Shown here: positions 37,447-49,742 of the stretch, in pieces
Numbering within the stretch: the stretch's first letter is position 1
Layout of the letters: every line of letters begins with the position of its first letter
NCBI GenBank assembly: GCA_963920575.1
Contig: OY986975.1
Span: 18,631,897-18,695,896 of the forward strand
Source of the DNA: Narthecium ossifragum
Taxonomy: Eukaryota > Streptophyta > Magnoliopsida > Dioscoreales > Nartheciaceae
Direction: 5' to 3'
DNA length: 64,000 nucleotides
Notes under the pieces: generated by a model
Told to the model about the DNA's origin: nothing
The model's database searches: none
The model's input: only the letters and a program-made list of their open reading frames with translations
Position numbers and translations under genes: made by a program

Positions 37447-38541
37447 AGCAAAAACAACAAACCGAATAAGAAAAGTGCAGAATCATAAGCAAGCAGATAG
37501 AATTTCCATACCACAAGAAGCGAGACTAGAAAATGATAAAAACCAGAACTGATGCTCACATTCAGTACCGATCAATTAAAGATCAACAATGAAAGAAGAT
37601 CACAAAATAACAAAGAAAGGTAAAGCAAGAACAGGGGAAAAAGTAAAAAAAAAAAGAAGACAATTAAGACAAAAAAACAACGAGGAAGAAGAACCCCCGA
37701 GAAAAAGCATCTATAGCACAACGCACCGAAGGATCAAACAAATCCAAGAAGCATCTGTTATTCTCCACCTTAAACTTACCTAAACTTTCAACATTCTATC
37801 TCACAGAAATAGAGCTATTTAAATTTTATAAATAATCTAACCTGATGAAAGAATCTTCCTTATAAACCGAAACAATGGCATCTTATAAATTGTGATCCTT
37901 ATGCTCCTAAAACACTATCAATCAACATCCCAGGAGCATAAAGAAGGCCCACCTCACTAAAAACAGCTACAGTCACTGATATATGAGCTGGAGGAAGGGC
38001 AGACATTAACAATCTACGCAACGGCCCTCAAATCCCACAAAACTTGAACTTAAATCAAAACCCAGGCAAAGCAACATGAAGAAAATCTATATATCATTAC
38101 AATTAGCCATTAAACTTAGGAAATCAAGAATGAAAATCGACCATTTCGATCCAATCCATCAAAGACCATCACCATCCACCAATAATTTAACCTAAACAAT
38201 GAAATTTCACCAGATGATCTTGGGCTACAAAATCTAAGAACAATAATCCAAGGAAAACACAAAGAAAAAAAATGCTTCTTTTTTATGCAACATACCAAAG
38301 ATGAACTAACAGCAAATCAAACGAAGATCACCGAAGCCATCCAAATCATCAAAAATCCATTAATTACTGCAAAAAAAACTACCTTTACACATAAAAACCC
38401 ATAAATCAAAACACTAAACCTTAAAAATCGAACCTTCTCCCCAATCCATCAACACCTATCAATCAACATCCCAGGAAGCATCAAGAAACGCATCAAAGCT
38501 CATAAGATCAAAGCAGACACAAAGAAAACAAAAGAATCTCA
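37447..38541 (-). other. Probable 5' UTR intron and leader of the BIR1-like gene
   Basis: On the minus strand a donor-like CTG|GTGAGATTC at about 38,541 and a pyrimidine-rich acceptor TTTTTGCTATAG|GA at about 37,447 would remove a non-coding intron of roughly 1.1 kb. The stretch is AT-rich and has no ORF of note. Prediction from splice signals only. Confidence 0.4.
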
Positions 38542-38749
38542 CCAGGAAAACACCACGGTGCAGCGGAGGAGCACAATGGCATCCGACTCTCGAAACCCTA
38601 ACCCTAAAAATAGGGTCCCCGAACTAGCCGGGATGTAGAAATTTCGAAACGCGGAGTTGGAAATCAACTCCGACGACCATCAAATCGAAGACTTTCTCGT
38701 ACTCTATACTGCTAGAGTTCCCACTCCTCCTCCAGCTCACCCCTGCTGA

Positions 38750-39481
38750 GAGCATCTCCAACCACATTCTCCAACATTCATTCTCCTGACATTCTCCGAA
38801 ATAGAGAATGTAACTTATTGTAAAAAATAAATAAAGGTGTTTTGGAGGGTTCCAATCACCCATTCACTGGACTGTTTTTATATTTCAATATTTCTCCTAA
38901 ATATATTCTATGTCAGTCTTATTAAAACTTAACTAATATATATAATATAAATAACTTTTAATTCTAATATCTGATATTTATAAAATTAGTCTCATGGTAA
39001 ATATATCATCCATATCTTTGAAATGACACTAAAATCATCATTTTTCACATTTAAAACTTAGTGTCAAATTAACTCTTAGAATGCATCTAATCATGTAAGA
39101 TGATCGATCAAAATTATTGAAAATTTAGTTATAGTTTAAGTTATAATATATTAACTAACTTTATAAATTAAATTACATCAAATATTTGATTTAAAAAATA
39201 CTCAATATTGGCCTCATTACGAAGATATCGATGATATCTTTCCAATGAAACCAATTTCATAAAATTTCAACATGTATATTTAAAGTAATGATAAATATAG
39301 CCATTTTAATATACAAGGGTATCAATGACTAAAACCATCATTTTCCATGTTTAGAGAACCCACGGTGACTCTAAATTTGAAGAGTTATTGTAGCATCTCT
39401 ATCGTTGTAATAAAGATAGAGAACGATTGGAGTGCCAATCGGTCTCTATTTTGGAGATACAGAGACCGATTGGAGATGGTC
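38750..39481. mobile_element. Putative MITE with CATCTCCAA termini
   Basis: The left end GAGCATCTCCAACCACATTCTCC and right end (reverse complement) GACCATCTCCAATCGGTCTC form an imperfect terminal inverted repeat, a terminus type common in plant MITEs. The interior is AT-rich and non-coding. No clear target duplication, so the boundary is approximate. It lies upstream of the BIR1-like gene. Confidence 0.5.
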
Positions 39482-39721
39482 TAATAGGGCGCTCTATATT
39501 TACCCCAAAAAGAAACCCCAATTCTTGACCAAGACGCTCTTATTACTCCTCCGGAAGATAGCGTAGCGTTGAGTCATACATGATGTTATGACTCAAAAGG
39601 GATCGAATTGAGGAAAAAAAGAGGAGTGAGTTGAATAGAAAAGTGTGAGTTTATGTACATATTATATTATTATTGAGCATCATTAGCGTTGTTAATTTCA
39701 CATGTGAGTCCATATATGTTA

Positions 39722-39946
39722 CTAGGTGGGCCCCCTACCACCTGGCAGGGTAACCATCAAGTTAATGGGTGATTCGGTTATAAAAACCGAATTTGATTAA
39801 TGGATCAACCTTATATAAGGATGTATATTTAAAACTAACCTAGAGAATATGATAAAAATATACAAAGTTAACTTAAAAAAATATACACGTAAACAAACTA
39901 ATATAAGGGAAACGGTTGTAATCGTTATTGCTCCTTATAAAATTGA
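39722..39946 (-). mobile_element. Short non-autonomous Helitron
   Basis: On the minus strand it begins A|TCAATTTTATAAGGAGC and ends with a hairpin (CCCTGCCAGGTGGTAGGG, one mismatch), then CTAG|T. The length is 225 bp. The 5' end is shared with copies starting at 44,060 and 44,195. Confidence 0.7.
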
Positions 39947-40930
39947 TATTCTAACACGTCCCTTCATGTGTGAACCTCGAACGAATAGGTCATGAATTTA
40001 AAAGCACATGTTAACCTCATCGATCGTTCTGAAAGATTAAACGACCGACATTCATCGAGAAAATGTTGAAAAGGATTAATTAGCCAACCTTCAAAGGACT
40101 TTGTGTGGTTGAAGAAGGAGAAGGAAGTCTTTGGTATGAATGCAATGACTAGACTTATTTCTACATAGCTTGACGTCACATTACTTGATATCTAGATATT
40201 TGCACATCACAACATCTTCTTCATAGACGTGGGCAATTCATCGAAACACATAAAATCCCCGTCTTCTTGTGATTGCTTGTATGTGATTATCATCGCTAAT
40301 TAGATGCTTCCGACAACACTGACGCATTATTCCAGCCACCAACACGATTAATAGGAAATATATATATAATATAGGAAACCATCATTGTCTAGCATCTCTG
40401 GAGATCTTGTTTTGTAGATGAACAAGAGCTCAGCGCCTTCCCAACTGGTTCTCCGTAGCTTCATTTGATGTGAATGCATGCAAGAAGTTGGATCGATGAT
40501 ACACGGGGTGTTGTATGTACGAGGTCTGCAGGTCTCTACGTACGTCAGGTGTGAAAGAGTGCACACACGAGTCAAGGGCCGTAGACTAGACGAGAAGTCT
40601 TTGAGTCTAATAAAAGGTAACTAAGCTAGGAAGCATGAAGAAATGGGACTAGGGTAGCTATATAATAAAGTGCGCGCTATGTATATGTTAAACAAAGAAG
40701 AACCTGGATGAATCAGCTTAATTGGTGTGTGAACAATAATACCCCAGTCAAAAGCCCAAGACCACAAAGAAGTCTCCGATAGAGTCCAACAGTTGATCAG
40801 TTGGAAAAATGACAAATTAGGCACGGATACATATTATATATCGTGGGTAAATTTGTTTTTTCTTTTTCTTTTTCCCCTTTTATATATAGTTGGGTCTATT
40901 ATCATCCGCACTCCAAAGTATAAATGGGAT
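39947..40930. other. No gene recognised
   Basis: About 1 kb of AT-rich DNA with no credible coding exon, RNA gene or repeat boundary. Confidence 0.5.
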
Positions 40931-40934
40931 GATG

Positions 40935-41255
40935 GGCAAAACCGAACCGAAACCAAAAGAATCCGGTCAATTTGATTTGGTTTTTCAGTTCGGTTCGATT
41001 TTTTATTTAACATTTTGGTTTAAACCAAAGAACCGAAGTTTTAATTAAGTAATCATTTTTCATGTTGCAGCCTACATAACTACACATGTAATTTTGGCCT
41101 GGTTTTTAAAATTTTAGACCAAATTAATTTTGTTTCGGTTCGCTTTGGTTTGTATATTAATTAGGTTCGGTTATTAAAATTTTCAATCAAAAAGAAATCG
41201 GTTTTTCAGTTTTTGACCGAACATCGAATCGAAAACCAGATGCTCATAATAAATG
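40935..41255. repeat. AACCGAA-rich inverted-repeat sequence
   Basis: Dense runs of AACCGAACCGAA on the left and GGTTCGGTT or TTCGGTTCG on both strands give many potential hairpins. The ends GGGCAAAACCGAACCG and (reverse complement) GAGCATCTGGTTTTCGATTCG are only weakly alike. Possibly an hAT-type MITE; I cannot delimit it. Confidence 0.35.
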
Positions 41256-41384
41256 CATTACAAACATACCCACCGTAACATAGTACATTGTTCGCATTCC
41301 TGCCCAACATAGATGACCAACACAAATTTCTTTCATGAATTAAGGCACTATGGTACTAAAACATGAATAACTTTTTATACGAGA

Positions 41385-41530
41385 GTGCATGGTGTAGTGG
41401 TAATATCCTGAAACCTCCGGTGTGAGAAAGACCCAAAGCGGACGGGGTTCCATGCCTGTCAATTTATAGCAAGTTAACCTATATGGCATTTGCCATAGCC
41501 TGGATAGCTAGTATGTGTGTATAAAATTTG
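41385..41530 (+). mobile_element. Possible tRNA-derived SINE
   Basis: TGGTGTAGTGG at 41,390-41,400 fits a pol III A box and GGTTCCATGCC at 41,446-41,456 fits a B box with one or two mismatches, 45 bases apart. No conserved tRNA fold is evident and the 3' end is not defined. Confidence 0.4.
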
Positions 41531-41568
41531 AAGCGCACACACATATATACATACATATACATACGTAC

Positions 41569-41570
<2 letters not shown>

Positions 41571-41606
<36 letters not shown>
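41571..41606. repeat. (AT)n microsatellite
   Basis: An uninterrupted AT dinucleotide run directly before a Helitron-like 5' end. Confidence 0.9.
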
Positions 41607-41607
<1 letters not shown>

Positions 41608-43181
41608 CATTATATGAGGCTATGGTTATAAAATAACCCTAGTGTTGTCCTCCTGGCATCCTCCATGGCAGGCGATATCCTACTGGCATCCTACATGGCA
41701 CCGTTAGAGAATAACCGTGCACATTCGATTATAGAATAACCGTGCTGATCCACTAGAGAGAGAAGGGATTCGGTTATGAAGGGAGATCGAGGGGGTTCGG
41801 GTTCGTTCCTCAATGGGAGGAACACCATCCCGCGGAAGCTGGGGGCGAGGGCGGAGGGTACCTAGCGGCCTTCTCTTCTTATTCTCTCCTTTCCATCGAT
41901 TCATTAGCCAACGCCACCTATGACTACCGTTCTCTCATCATCGACGGCCGGCAGTGGCTCATCGTCTCCGCTTCCATCCATGCCACTACCCAGCGTTGAT
42001 GACTTTTTGTTGGATTGTTAAAGCCAGGAACAGAGCAGCCTCTGCCAACTACGCCGTTCAAGTTGCCAGCTAGGAGATGGGCGGAGGAGAAGGTGAAGGC
42101 GGCAGGGAGAAGAGGGTGGCGGGGTCACACGAGATCTCAGCAGAGGGAAGGGTGAGGGCGACTGTGCATGAGGGGATCACCTCCCGTCCTCGCACCGTCT
42201 TCTCCGTCGACTCTTCGTCCTTGCACCGTCTGCCACGGTCATCTCTCCCCCCGGCGCCGTGCTCCATCACCAACACGCCGCCCTCTCTCTTCCTCTTCTT
42301 CCTCTTCTTCCACTTCGCCAGGCTCCTCCCCTGTTCGCATCCTCTGCCGCTCGAATCTCCCCTCCTCTGGCCTCGCCGCTCGGATCTACTCCCCTTCGGC
42401 CCTCTGTTCGTTGCTCTTCCGGAGTACGCTGCTCGACTCTGCTCTCCTCCGGCCTTCCGTCGCTCAGATCTCACCCCCGCCGCTCGGATCTCCCCTCCTC
42501 CAGCCCCCTTCGCTCGGTTTTGTCCTTCTTCGGCGCACCCAGCTCCTCCGACTCCGGCTTTATCCGACGAGTTCGCGTCCCCTGTTCATCGCTCCTCCGC
42601 TGTTCGCGTCCCATGTTCCCTTACTCCACGACGCGCACGTCCTCCAGCCTCGTGTGTCTTCTGGCGCCGTCTGCAACATCGTGGGCGTGGGGAAGGAGGG
42701 TGGCGGGTTGGCGTGGGCTTGCATGATGGCGTCGAGGTTTCAACGGCGAGCTCGGACGACGGCGTTCACATGGTTTGCCGGGTGCCAGGCGATGGGAGCT
42801 TGGGAAGGAGATCACGAGGAGGTTGGGATGGTGTTCGCGATTGTGCGGGCTTGGAAGATGAGAATGAGATGACCAAGTGATGGATGGTGTATCTAAAGAT
42901 AGGTTAGATTTGATTGTCAGAATTGAGTGATAGTAAGAAAATAGGGTGATGACATGGATGGTCAGATATGAGAAGTGTTAGATCTGAGAATAGTAGGTGT
43001 AGGTTGGGAAGGTGGATGAATCGGCTCGGAGTTTAGTTAGATGACAAATGAGGAGCTTAATGAGATGAATTGACTTTGATCGTACCGTGCGATCAAATGA
43101 TCGATTTGATCGGAGGGATGAGAACGTAAACAATTCTTGAATTGGATTAAGTAATCGAATTCACCGTGCCCCTGCACGGGA

Positions 43182-43188
<7 letters not shown>
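41607..43188 (+). mobile_element. Helitron-like element carrying gene-derived sequence
   Basis: It starts A|TCATTATATGAGG in a TA run. A perfect hairpin CCGTGCCCCTGCACGG at about 43,164-43,179 is followed by GAATCACTAT, close to but not exactly the CTRR Helitron end. The interior is markedly GC-rich (41,880-42,880), unlike its AT-rich surroundings, and holds a beta-galactosidase-like exon fragment. The 267-codon plus-strand ORF at 42,077-42,880 is Ser/Pro/Arg-rich and matches no family I know; overlapping long ORFs in other frames suggest compositional bias, not a gene. Confidence 0.5.
41901..41990 (+). pseudogene. Beta-galactosidase (GH35) exon fragment
   Basis: The frame from 41,901 reads ANATYDYRSLIIDGRQWL then IVSASIH, matching the mature N-terminus of plant beta-galactosidases (NVTYDHRSLIIDGQR...SASIHYPRS as I recall the family). 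The match ends where YPRS would follow, and a stop comes at 41,997. Only this fragment is present, so it looks like a captured gene piece inside the surrounding Helitron-like element. Confidence 0.65.

Positions 43189-43222
<34 letters not shown>
43189..43222. repeat. (TA)n microsatellite
   Basis: A TA dinucleotide run between two Helitron-like elements, marking their shared insertion preference. Confidence 0.85.
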
Positions 43223-43225
<3 letters not shown>

Positions 43226-43239
43226 AGAGAGGGTTGTTA

Positions 43240-44042
43240 TCACCCTTTATAAGGTAAGGTTAATGAGTTTAATAATATAATGGAGGGTTTTAGTTATTAT
43301 ACGTATCTCTGATTACTGCCATATATACATCGTTAAATGGGCTAATAATGGGTTTAAGTTATTATACATCTGATTAGGGGTCGCATATGATGAATATGGT
43401 TTCTAAAATAAACATATTCCTCCATAATTGAATAACCGTGCCCTATCTATGCTGATCCGGCTTCTTCCCCCATATATGCCGGCCTCTTTTCTTCTTCGAG
43501 TACGTCGCTACCCAACGCTGCTCCGAAGCATCTCGCTCACTGCTAATAGAGCTTCCTCGAGCAACACCGGGCACATCCCATCACGTGTGTTGCGACCGCC
43601 GACGCCAACTCCCCTTTCCTTCTCCACCATCTATTTGTTTTTCTTTCTCCCATAATTCTTTCGATGGGTTTTGAGTGGCAATTCGTATTTGGTTTCTAAG
43701 ATCTTGACGGAGGTTTGGTTTTAAATCTTGATAGGATCTCTTCCGATGCGAAATTGAGTTCTACAAATTGAGTTCTATTCGGACCTTACGAAACTATAGA
43801 TACATGGGATTGCTATGTTTTTGTGTTGCTATGTGGTTCTTTTTGGATTTTTTTGGATTTTTGAACTTTTTTTGGGTTTCTTGGTACACGATGATGAGTG
43901 ATTACAATGTGGGGATGATAATTAATGGTATGCGGGTTTCCATGAGCCTAATGATAGTATGTTGTCGATATCTAAATCACATTCTTTTATATTTCATTCT
44001 TGGATGATTTCCACCGTGCCAGGGGCATGGGAGTAAAACTAG
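43240..44042 (+). mobile_element. Non-autonomous Helitron, 803 bp
   Basis: It starts A|TCACCCTTTATAAGG and ends with the hairpin GTGCCAGGGGCAT followed by CTAG|T at 44,039-44,042. The 5' motif matches the TCAA..TTATAAGGAGC ends of the neighbouring copies. ATAACCGTGCCCTATC near 43,430 resembles 41,735, so it is related to the element on its left. No Rep/helicase ORF. Confidence 0.65.
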
Positions 44043-44059
44043 TTTTATATATATATATA

Positions 44060-44194
44060 TCAATATTATAAGGAGCAATAACGGTTACAACCATTCCCCT
44101 CCTATTAGTCAGTTTACATATTCATTTTCTCTAAGTTGACTTTATCATATTCCCTAAGTTAGCTTTATCATCCTTATCAATACTTATATATATA
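44060..44194 (+). mobile_element. Truncated Helitron 5' end
   Basis: A|TCAATATTATAAGGAGC opens a 135-bp stretch homologous to the start of the next element; no 3' terminus is present before the next copy begins at 44,195. Confidence 0.55.
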
Positions 44195-44999
44195 TCAACC
44201 TTATAAGGAGCAATAACGGTTACAACCGTTTCCCTCCTATTAATTTGTTTACATGTATATTTTTTTAAGTTAACTTTGTATATTTTTATCATATTTCCTA
44301 GATTGCATTAATTCATATCCCCTAAGTTTCTTTATATATATATATATATATATAGGCTAAAGTATGCGTTTGGTACCTGTGGTTTCAGTCAAATTTTTAT
44401 GTGATACCTGGGTTTTGAAAAGTAGACATTGAATATCTATTTTTTGCGAACCATTTTTAATTGGTTCCTCCGTCCACCTGCCGTCTGCCGGTCTAACGGC
44501 GGCCCGAGCGAACCGGGGTGGACCGGTCGAGTCGGCTGACCAGACCACGAACCGGGTTAGTTCCCGCCTCGTGAGCCAACTTCCCGCGCCCCTTATTCGG
44601 GCCCAACCACCCACATCTCCTCCCCCCCCCACCTCACCTCACCTCACCTCTCCTCTTCCTTCCTCTGGGGTCTGGCGGGTCGATTGCATGGGCTAATCCC
44701 TAAGGCGGCTAATCCCTAAGGGGAAGGGTTCCAGGAGGTGATCGGGATCATCGTCTCTCAAATCCAGGTGAATGCTCGTGGTTACATTCGTCTAGGGATA
44801 AGCTCGGTTTTCCAAGATTTCATTTTTTTCCCATTTTGAACCGTGATCGATCGATTGTTATTGTTTGTTTTTGGGCTTTTAATCGTGGATTCCGTGATTG
44901 AATGTCACTGTGAAAGGAGACATTTTTTCATTGATGAAAGCAAGCTCAGTGATTATCTTATGCACGGAGGATTATCTTATGTATGAAAGCAAGCTCAGT

Positions 45000-45260
45000 G
45001 ATTATCTTATACTGTTAGTTAGTTATTTGATTATCTTATGTTATGGGTCAATTTTTAACCCTTGCATTGATTCTGATGAAAGCAAGCTATTAGTGATTAT
45101 CTTATGTTGTTAGTGTGCTTAATACTTTATGTTTGATTATCTTATGCTGTTAGTTAGTTATTTGATTATCTTATGTTATGGGTCAATTTTTAACCCTTGC
45201 ATTGATTCTGATGAAAGCAAGCTATTAGTGATTATCTTATGTTGTTAGTGTGCTTAATAC
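45000..45260 (+). repeat. Tandem duplication in the MULE 5' region
   Basis: Two nearly identical units of about 130 bp, each holding GATTATCTTATG motifs and TGGGTCAATTTTTAACCC, lie directly upstream of the transposase start. Confidence 0.85.
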
Positions 45261-45287
45261 CTTATGTTTGACTGCAATGCCGCCAGG

Positions 45288-48200
45288 ATGGACCCCAACA
45301 CTAGCAAACCAAGCAGATTAGAGCCAGAGCCTCCTGGAGGAGCATTTGAAATCCACATCCATCATTCGGGTCAGTTAGTTATTGCTGATTTGGTGGCAAA
45401 ATATGTTGGAGGGGCTGTGAATGTATTTGGCAATTGTGATGCTGATGAGTTGAGCTTATTTGAGTTTGTGGACATGATGAAGCAACTGGGACACCCTACA
45501 TATGAGAGGCTGTGGTATGTCATTCCTGGGTTAACCATGCACTTTGGGCTGAGGCCACTGATGTCTGATGGTGATGTTCTGGAATTGGGAAAAAAAGCAA
45601 GTCAGTTTGGTGAGGTTCATGTGTATTCTGAGCATGCAGTTATAGAGGAACCTGTCATTCTTTCTGACAAAGAGATTGAGAGGGAGTTGCAACATGAGGA
45701 TAAGGGTGGTGGGGGCTGTGAGTGGGATGCTTTTCAAGTTGATTCTGATAGCAGTGACTCAGATGCAATCAAGTATGACCCAGAGGATGAGGGCAGTAGT
45801 GAGGATGCCGAGGATGAGGTGGACTATGCTGTTTTTCTGAAATCAAACCGTGGGCACAATCTTGGAGGAGGTGATATTAATATAGGAGATGGAGGGGATG
45901 ATCATGAAGCTGTTAATGAAGGTAATGGTGGTGCCTCTGAAGCTGGAATGGGAGCTGGGGGGGAAGATGGAGCTGGTCATAGAACTGGAAAGGCTACTGC
46001 TGATGTTAGGGAAGCTGAGAATGCTGGTAAGGGAGCTGGTCGTAGAAAGGGAAAGGAAAATGCTACGACAGAGGCTGAGGAGTATATGAATGAAGCTGAC
46101 ATTGAAGACAATAATAGTGAGTATCTGCCAAGTGATGAGCTCATCAGTCTTTGTGGCTCTGATGATGAGGAGGTCATTTCTTACCCACTGTTTAACGAAG
46201 ACACTGACTTGTCTGGAAAGATAAAGCCAGTTGTGGGGACAAGATTCCCATCTCCAAAGGTTTTCAAGAACTATATGAGGGAGTATGCTGTCAGGGGAGG
46301 TTTCAACATCAAGTTCAACAAGAACACAAAGGAGAAGGTCTCAGCCATTTGTAGAGATGGTTGTAAATGGAGGATCTATGCATCCAAAATGCAGAATCAG
46401 GAAACCTTCCAGGTCAAGACACTAAATGACCACCATACATGCAGCAGAAGCTACAGAAACCCTATGGTGAATTCAACATGGCTGTCCTACAAGTACCTTG
46501 CTAATGTCAGGCTAGACCCTGATATTAAGCACAGTCTAATAATAGCAAAGGTGAAGAAGAACTATTCAATTGACATTTCAAGAAGTCAGGCCTTCAATGT
46601 AAGGAAGAAAGCTAGGGAGCTAATACAGGGAAGTTACAAAGAGCAGTATGGGAGGATAAGAGACTATTGCCATGAACTGATAAGAAGCAATCCAGGGACA
46701 ACAGCAGTAGTCAAGACCAGTAGATCTCCTGATGGAGATCATTCAGTATTTGAGAGAGTGTATATTTGTTTCCAAGCTTGTAAGCAAGGCTTTAAAGATG
46801 GCTGTAGGCCTTTGATTGGACTGGATGGTGCTCACCTCAAAGGTGAAATGGGTGGTCAACTCCTTGCAGCTGTTGGGAGAGATGGTAATGACCAGATGTA
46901 TCCAATTTGTTATGCAGTGGTGGAGATAGAAAATAGGGAGACATGGGCATGGTTTCTAGAGTTGTTGTTGGCAGACATTGGGCCAGTAGAAGAGAATAGG
47001 TGGACATTCATCACTGATCAACAGAAGGTGAGTTAGTTTAACACCATATGCCTATTAATTTAACACCATCTCTTTTATGCTACTGGCTTTTACTGTTATT
47101 ATAAGGTACTGTTTAACAATAGCATATGTTTATCAACTATTGCTATGTCTTTTAATGTTTTACATTGCTTTTTAATGCTATTGTCTTTTAATGCATATGT
47201 TTATCAGATTCACAAATATCAGCTATGTCTTTTAATCAAATATCAGCTATATCAGCTATGTCTTTTAATCAAATATCAACTATGTCTTTTAATGCATATG
47301 TTTATCAGATTCACAAATATCAGCTATGTCTTTTAATCAAATATCATCTATGCCTTTTAATCAAATATCAGCTATGTCTTTTAATGCATATGTTTATCAG
47401 ATTCACAAATATCAGCTAGCTCTTTTAATCAAATATCAGCTATGTCTTTTAATGTTTTACATTGCTTTTTAATGCTATTGTTTATCAGTATAAGATAAGC
47501 AAATAGCATATCAGCATTAACAGCTATTATGCTAGCTTTGTTTATCAGATAGTCAAATATCAGCATATCTATTATGCTAGCTTTGTTTAATGTCTTACAC
47601 GTGTCATGTAGGGTCTTATACCAGCTATGCAAGACCTTATGCCTGGTGTAGATCACAGGTTTTGTGTCAGGCATCTTTATGCCAACTTCAGCAAGATTTA
47701 TAAGGGTGTGATGTTGAAGCTGATTATGTGGAATGCAGCAAGGGCCACAGTCAAAGAATACTTTGACAGTGTGATGCTAGAGATGAGGGATATAGAGCCA
47801 GATGGGTATAACTATCTGTATAAATTGACACCATCTTGGTGGTGTAGACATGCATTTGACTGCTTCCCTAAATGTGATCTCTTATCCAATAACATGTCAG
47901 AGGCCTTCAACAAATTTGTCCTTGGTGCTAGAAGTAAACCCTTGATCACAATGCTAGAGGAAATTAGGATAAAGTTGATGGTTAGAATGAGGCTTAAGAG
48001 GGAGCAGATGCAGAGACTTGACTGTGACATTTGCCCTAGGATCCAACAGAAAATAGAAAGTGCTAAGGAAGCTACCAGAGACTGGACCCCTACCTTGTCT
48101 GGATATGGGGAGTTTGAAGTCACAAATTTGGATGAAGGGTTCACTGTCAACCTAGATGACAAAACTTGTAGTTGCAGGAAATGGCAGCTGACAGGGCTAC

Positions 48201-49542
48201 CATGTGTCCATGCCATTGCATGTATCTTTCATGCAAGGAGGAAGCCAGAAGACTTTGTAGCTACATGGTGCAAGAGGGATACTTATATGAAAGCATACAT
48301 GCCCAACATTAAACCAGTCAATGGGGTCAAGCTGTGGCAAAGGATTGGGACTGACACCATACTGCCTCCAGCATACAGGAAGCAACCTGGAAGGCCCAAG
48401 AAGAAGAGAAAGAGAGGTCCAGAGGAAGGGCCAAGCACCAGTAAACTGAAGAAGAGATATACAACAGTTAAATGTACAAATTGCTGGCAGTGGGGTCATA
48501 ATAGGAGAAGCTGTAGAAGCCCAGCAATCCCCAAGCCAATCAAGACACCATCAGAGTCTAGAGTAAATTTCAGGGCACAAAAAAGAGGTGGGGCCCCCAT
48601 ACCACCTCCAGAGGCATCTCCAGTGTTTGGCAGAGGCAAGGCACAACCACAGCACAATGTATTAACCTACAGCTATGTGTTCTTAATACTTTTTTTTTTT
48701 GGTTGTCTTTTAATACTGGCTCTGACACTTATGCATCTGAACCCTACAGGCTAGCAGTAATCCATTTGGACCCATGGGGAGAGGCAGAGGTGGTGTTGAG
48801 GTAGCAGATTTATCCTATATGCACCTTTTAATGCATTAATCTATTAACCTTAGATGCATTCTTTTAATGCTATTAATCTACCTCCTCATCTGAATTAATC
48901 CTAGATCCCACTACCACCACAGGGGGACCACACCCATGCACCAACCCAACAACCTTCGAGGCAACCATGGATACATGCTGGAAGAGTGCAAATAACAGCT
49001 ACTGCTGATGGGGGGGGGGGGGGGGGCAGTAGGAGTGGGAAGAGGAGCAACACCAATTGCCAACAGAGGTATAAGTACTCATGCTTTCAATACTATGCTT
49101 TCATCAGTATTGCATTCACAACACATCTGCCTTGTGTTACATTCATTAATAGTTAGTTGGCCTTGCAGGGAATGTCATTGTAACAACAGTGGGGAGAGGT
49201 AGAGCAAGAGCAAGTGTGACAGTAAATGTTGCTGGAGTTCCTCCTATGGGGAGAGGAAGAGCAACATGTGCAAGAGGAAATGTGAGGGGAAGAGCATCAA
49301 GAGGTAGAGGTAGACCAAGAGGGTCAGATGCAAGGGGTGCAGCAAGAGGAAATGATGCATTACCAGGCGAAGGCTGGACCCCAGTTCAACAGGATGCCTA
49401 CATACCTGGGCCCAGTCAACCATCACCATCACAAACCCAATCATCATCACAAACCCAAGGTGAATGGTCCCAGGTCTATGACTTTGAAGGCAGACCAATT
49501 AGTGCTCCTTTCAAGACCCCCAAAGCATCTGCCAGGAAATGA
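45288..49542 (+). CDS. MULE transposase (MURA type), five exons
   Basis: Exons by GT-AG sites: 45,288-47,027, 47,612-48,658, 48,750-48,800, 48,905-49,068 and 49,169-49,542. Order: N-terminal PB1-like domain (FEIHIHHSGQLVIADLV...), an acidic Gly-rich linker, a MuDR DNA-binding-type domain (KVSAICRDGCKWRIYASK), a DDE core with catalytic residues in LDGAHLKG, ITDQQKG and NNMSEAFN, a SWIM zinc finger (CSCRKWQLTGLPCVHAIAC), a CCHC knuckle (CTNCWQWGHNRRSC), and an Arg/Gly tail. A 17-base poly(G) run at 49,010-49,026 in exon 4 puts the tail out of frame by one base. Length change or assembly error there would restore it, and the catalytic part is upstream and intact. ATG 45,288 is the first Met followed by conserved sequence. 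Confidence 0.85.
47145..47460 (+). repeat. Minisatellite in transposase intron 1
   Basis: Repeated TATCAGCTATGTCTTTTAAT units with longer higher-order repeats including TGCATATGTTTATCAGATTC, at least three times. Non-coding. Confidence 0.85.
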
Positions 49543-49727
49543 TGCACTAAGGAGCAGCTGCTGGTTTTACTTTTTGTTTTTTGTACAAACTGCAAGCTAG
49601 GCAGCACAAACAAATTGAATGCCATGCCTCTTTTTTGTGTACATGGCAGGAAATGATGCACTAAGGAGCAGCTGGTTTTACTTTCTTTTTTTTGTACAAA
49701 CTGCAAGCTAGGCAGCACAAACAATCT
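49534..49727 (+). repeat. Direct duplication at the transposase 3' end
   Basis: CCAGGAAATGATGCACTAAG...TGCAAGCTAGGCAGCACAAA occurs at 49,532 and again at 49,647; the first copy overlaps the stop codon, so the second is 3' UTR. Confidence 0.85.
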
Positions 49728-49742
49728 GTATGGCTTTGTGGG

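Noticed and set aside
42077..42880. 267-codon plus-strand ORF and two long overlapping ORFs as candidate genes
   Set aside because: Open frames in several registers, Ser/Pro/Arg-rich translations and no family motif indicate GC-rich composition within a Helitron-like element.
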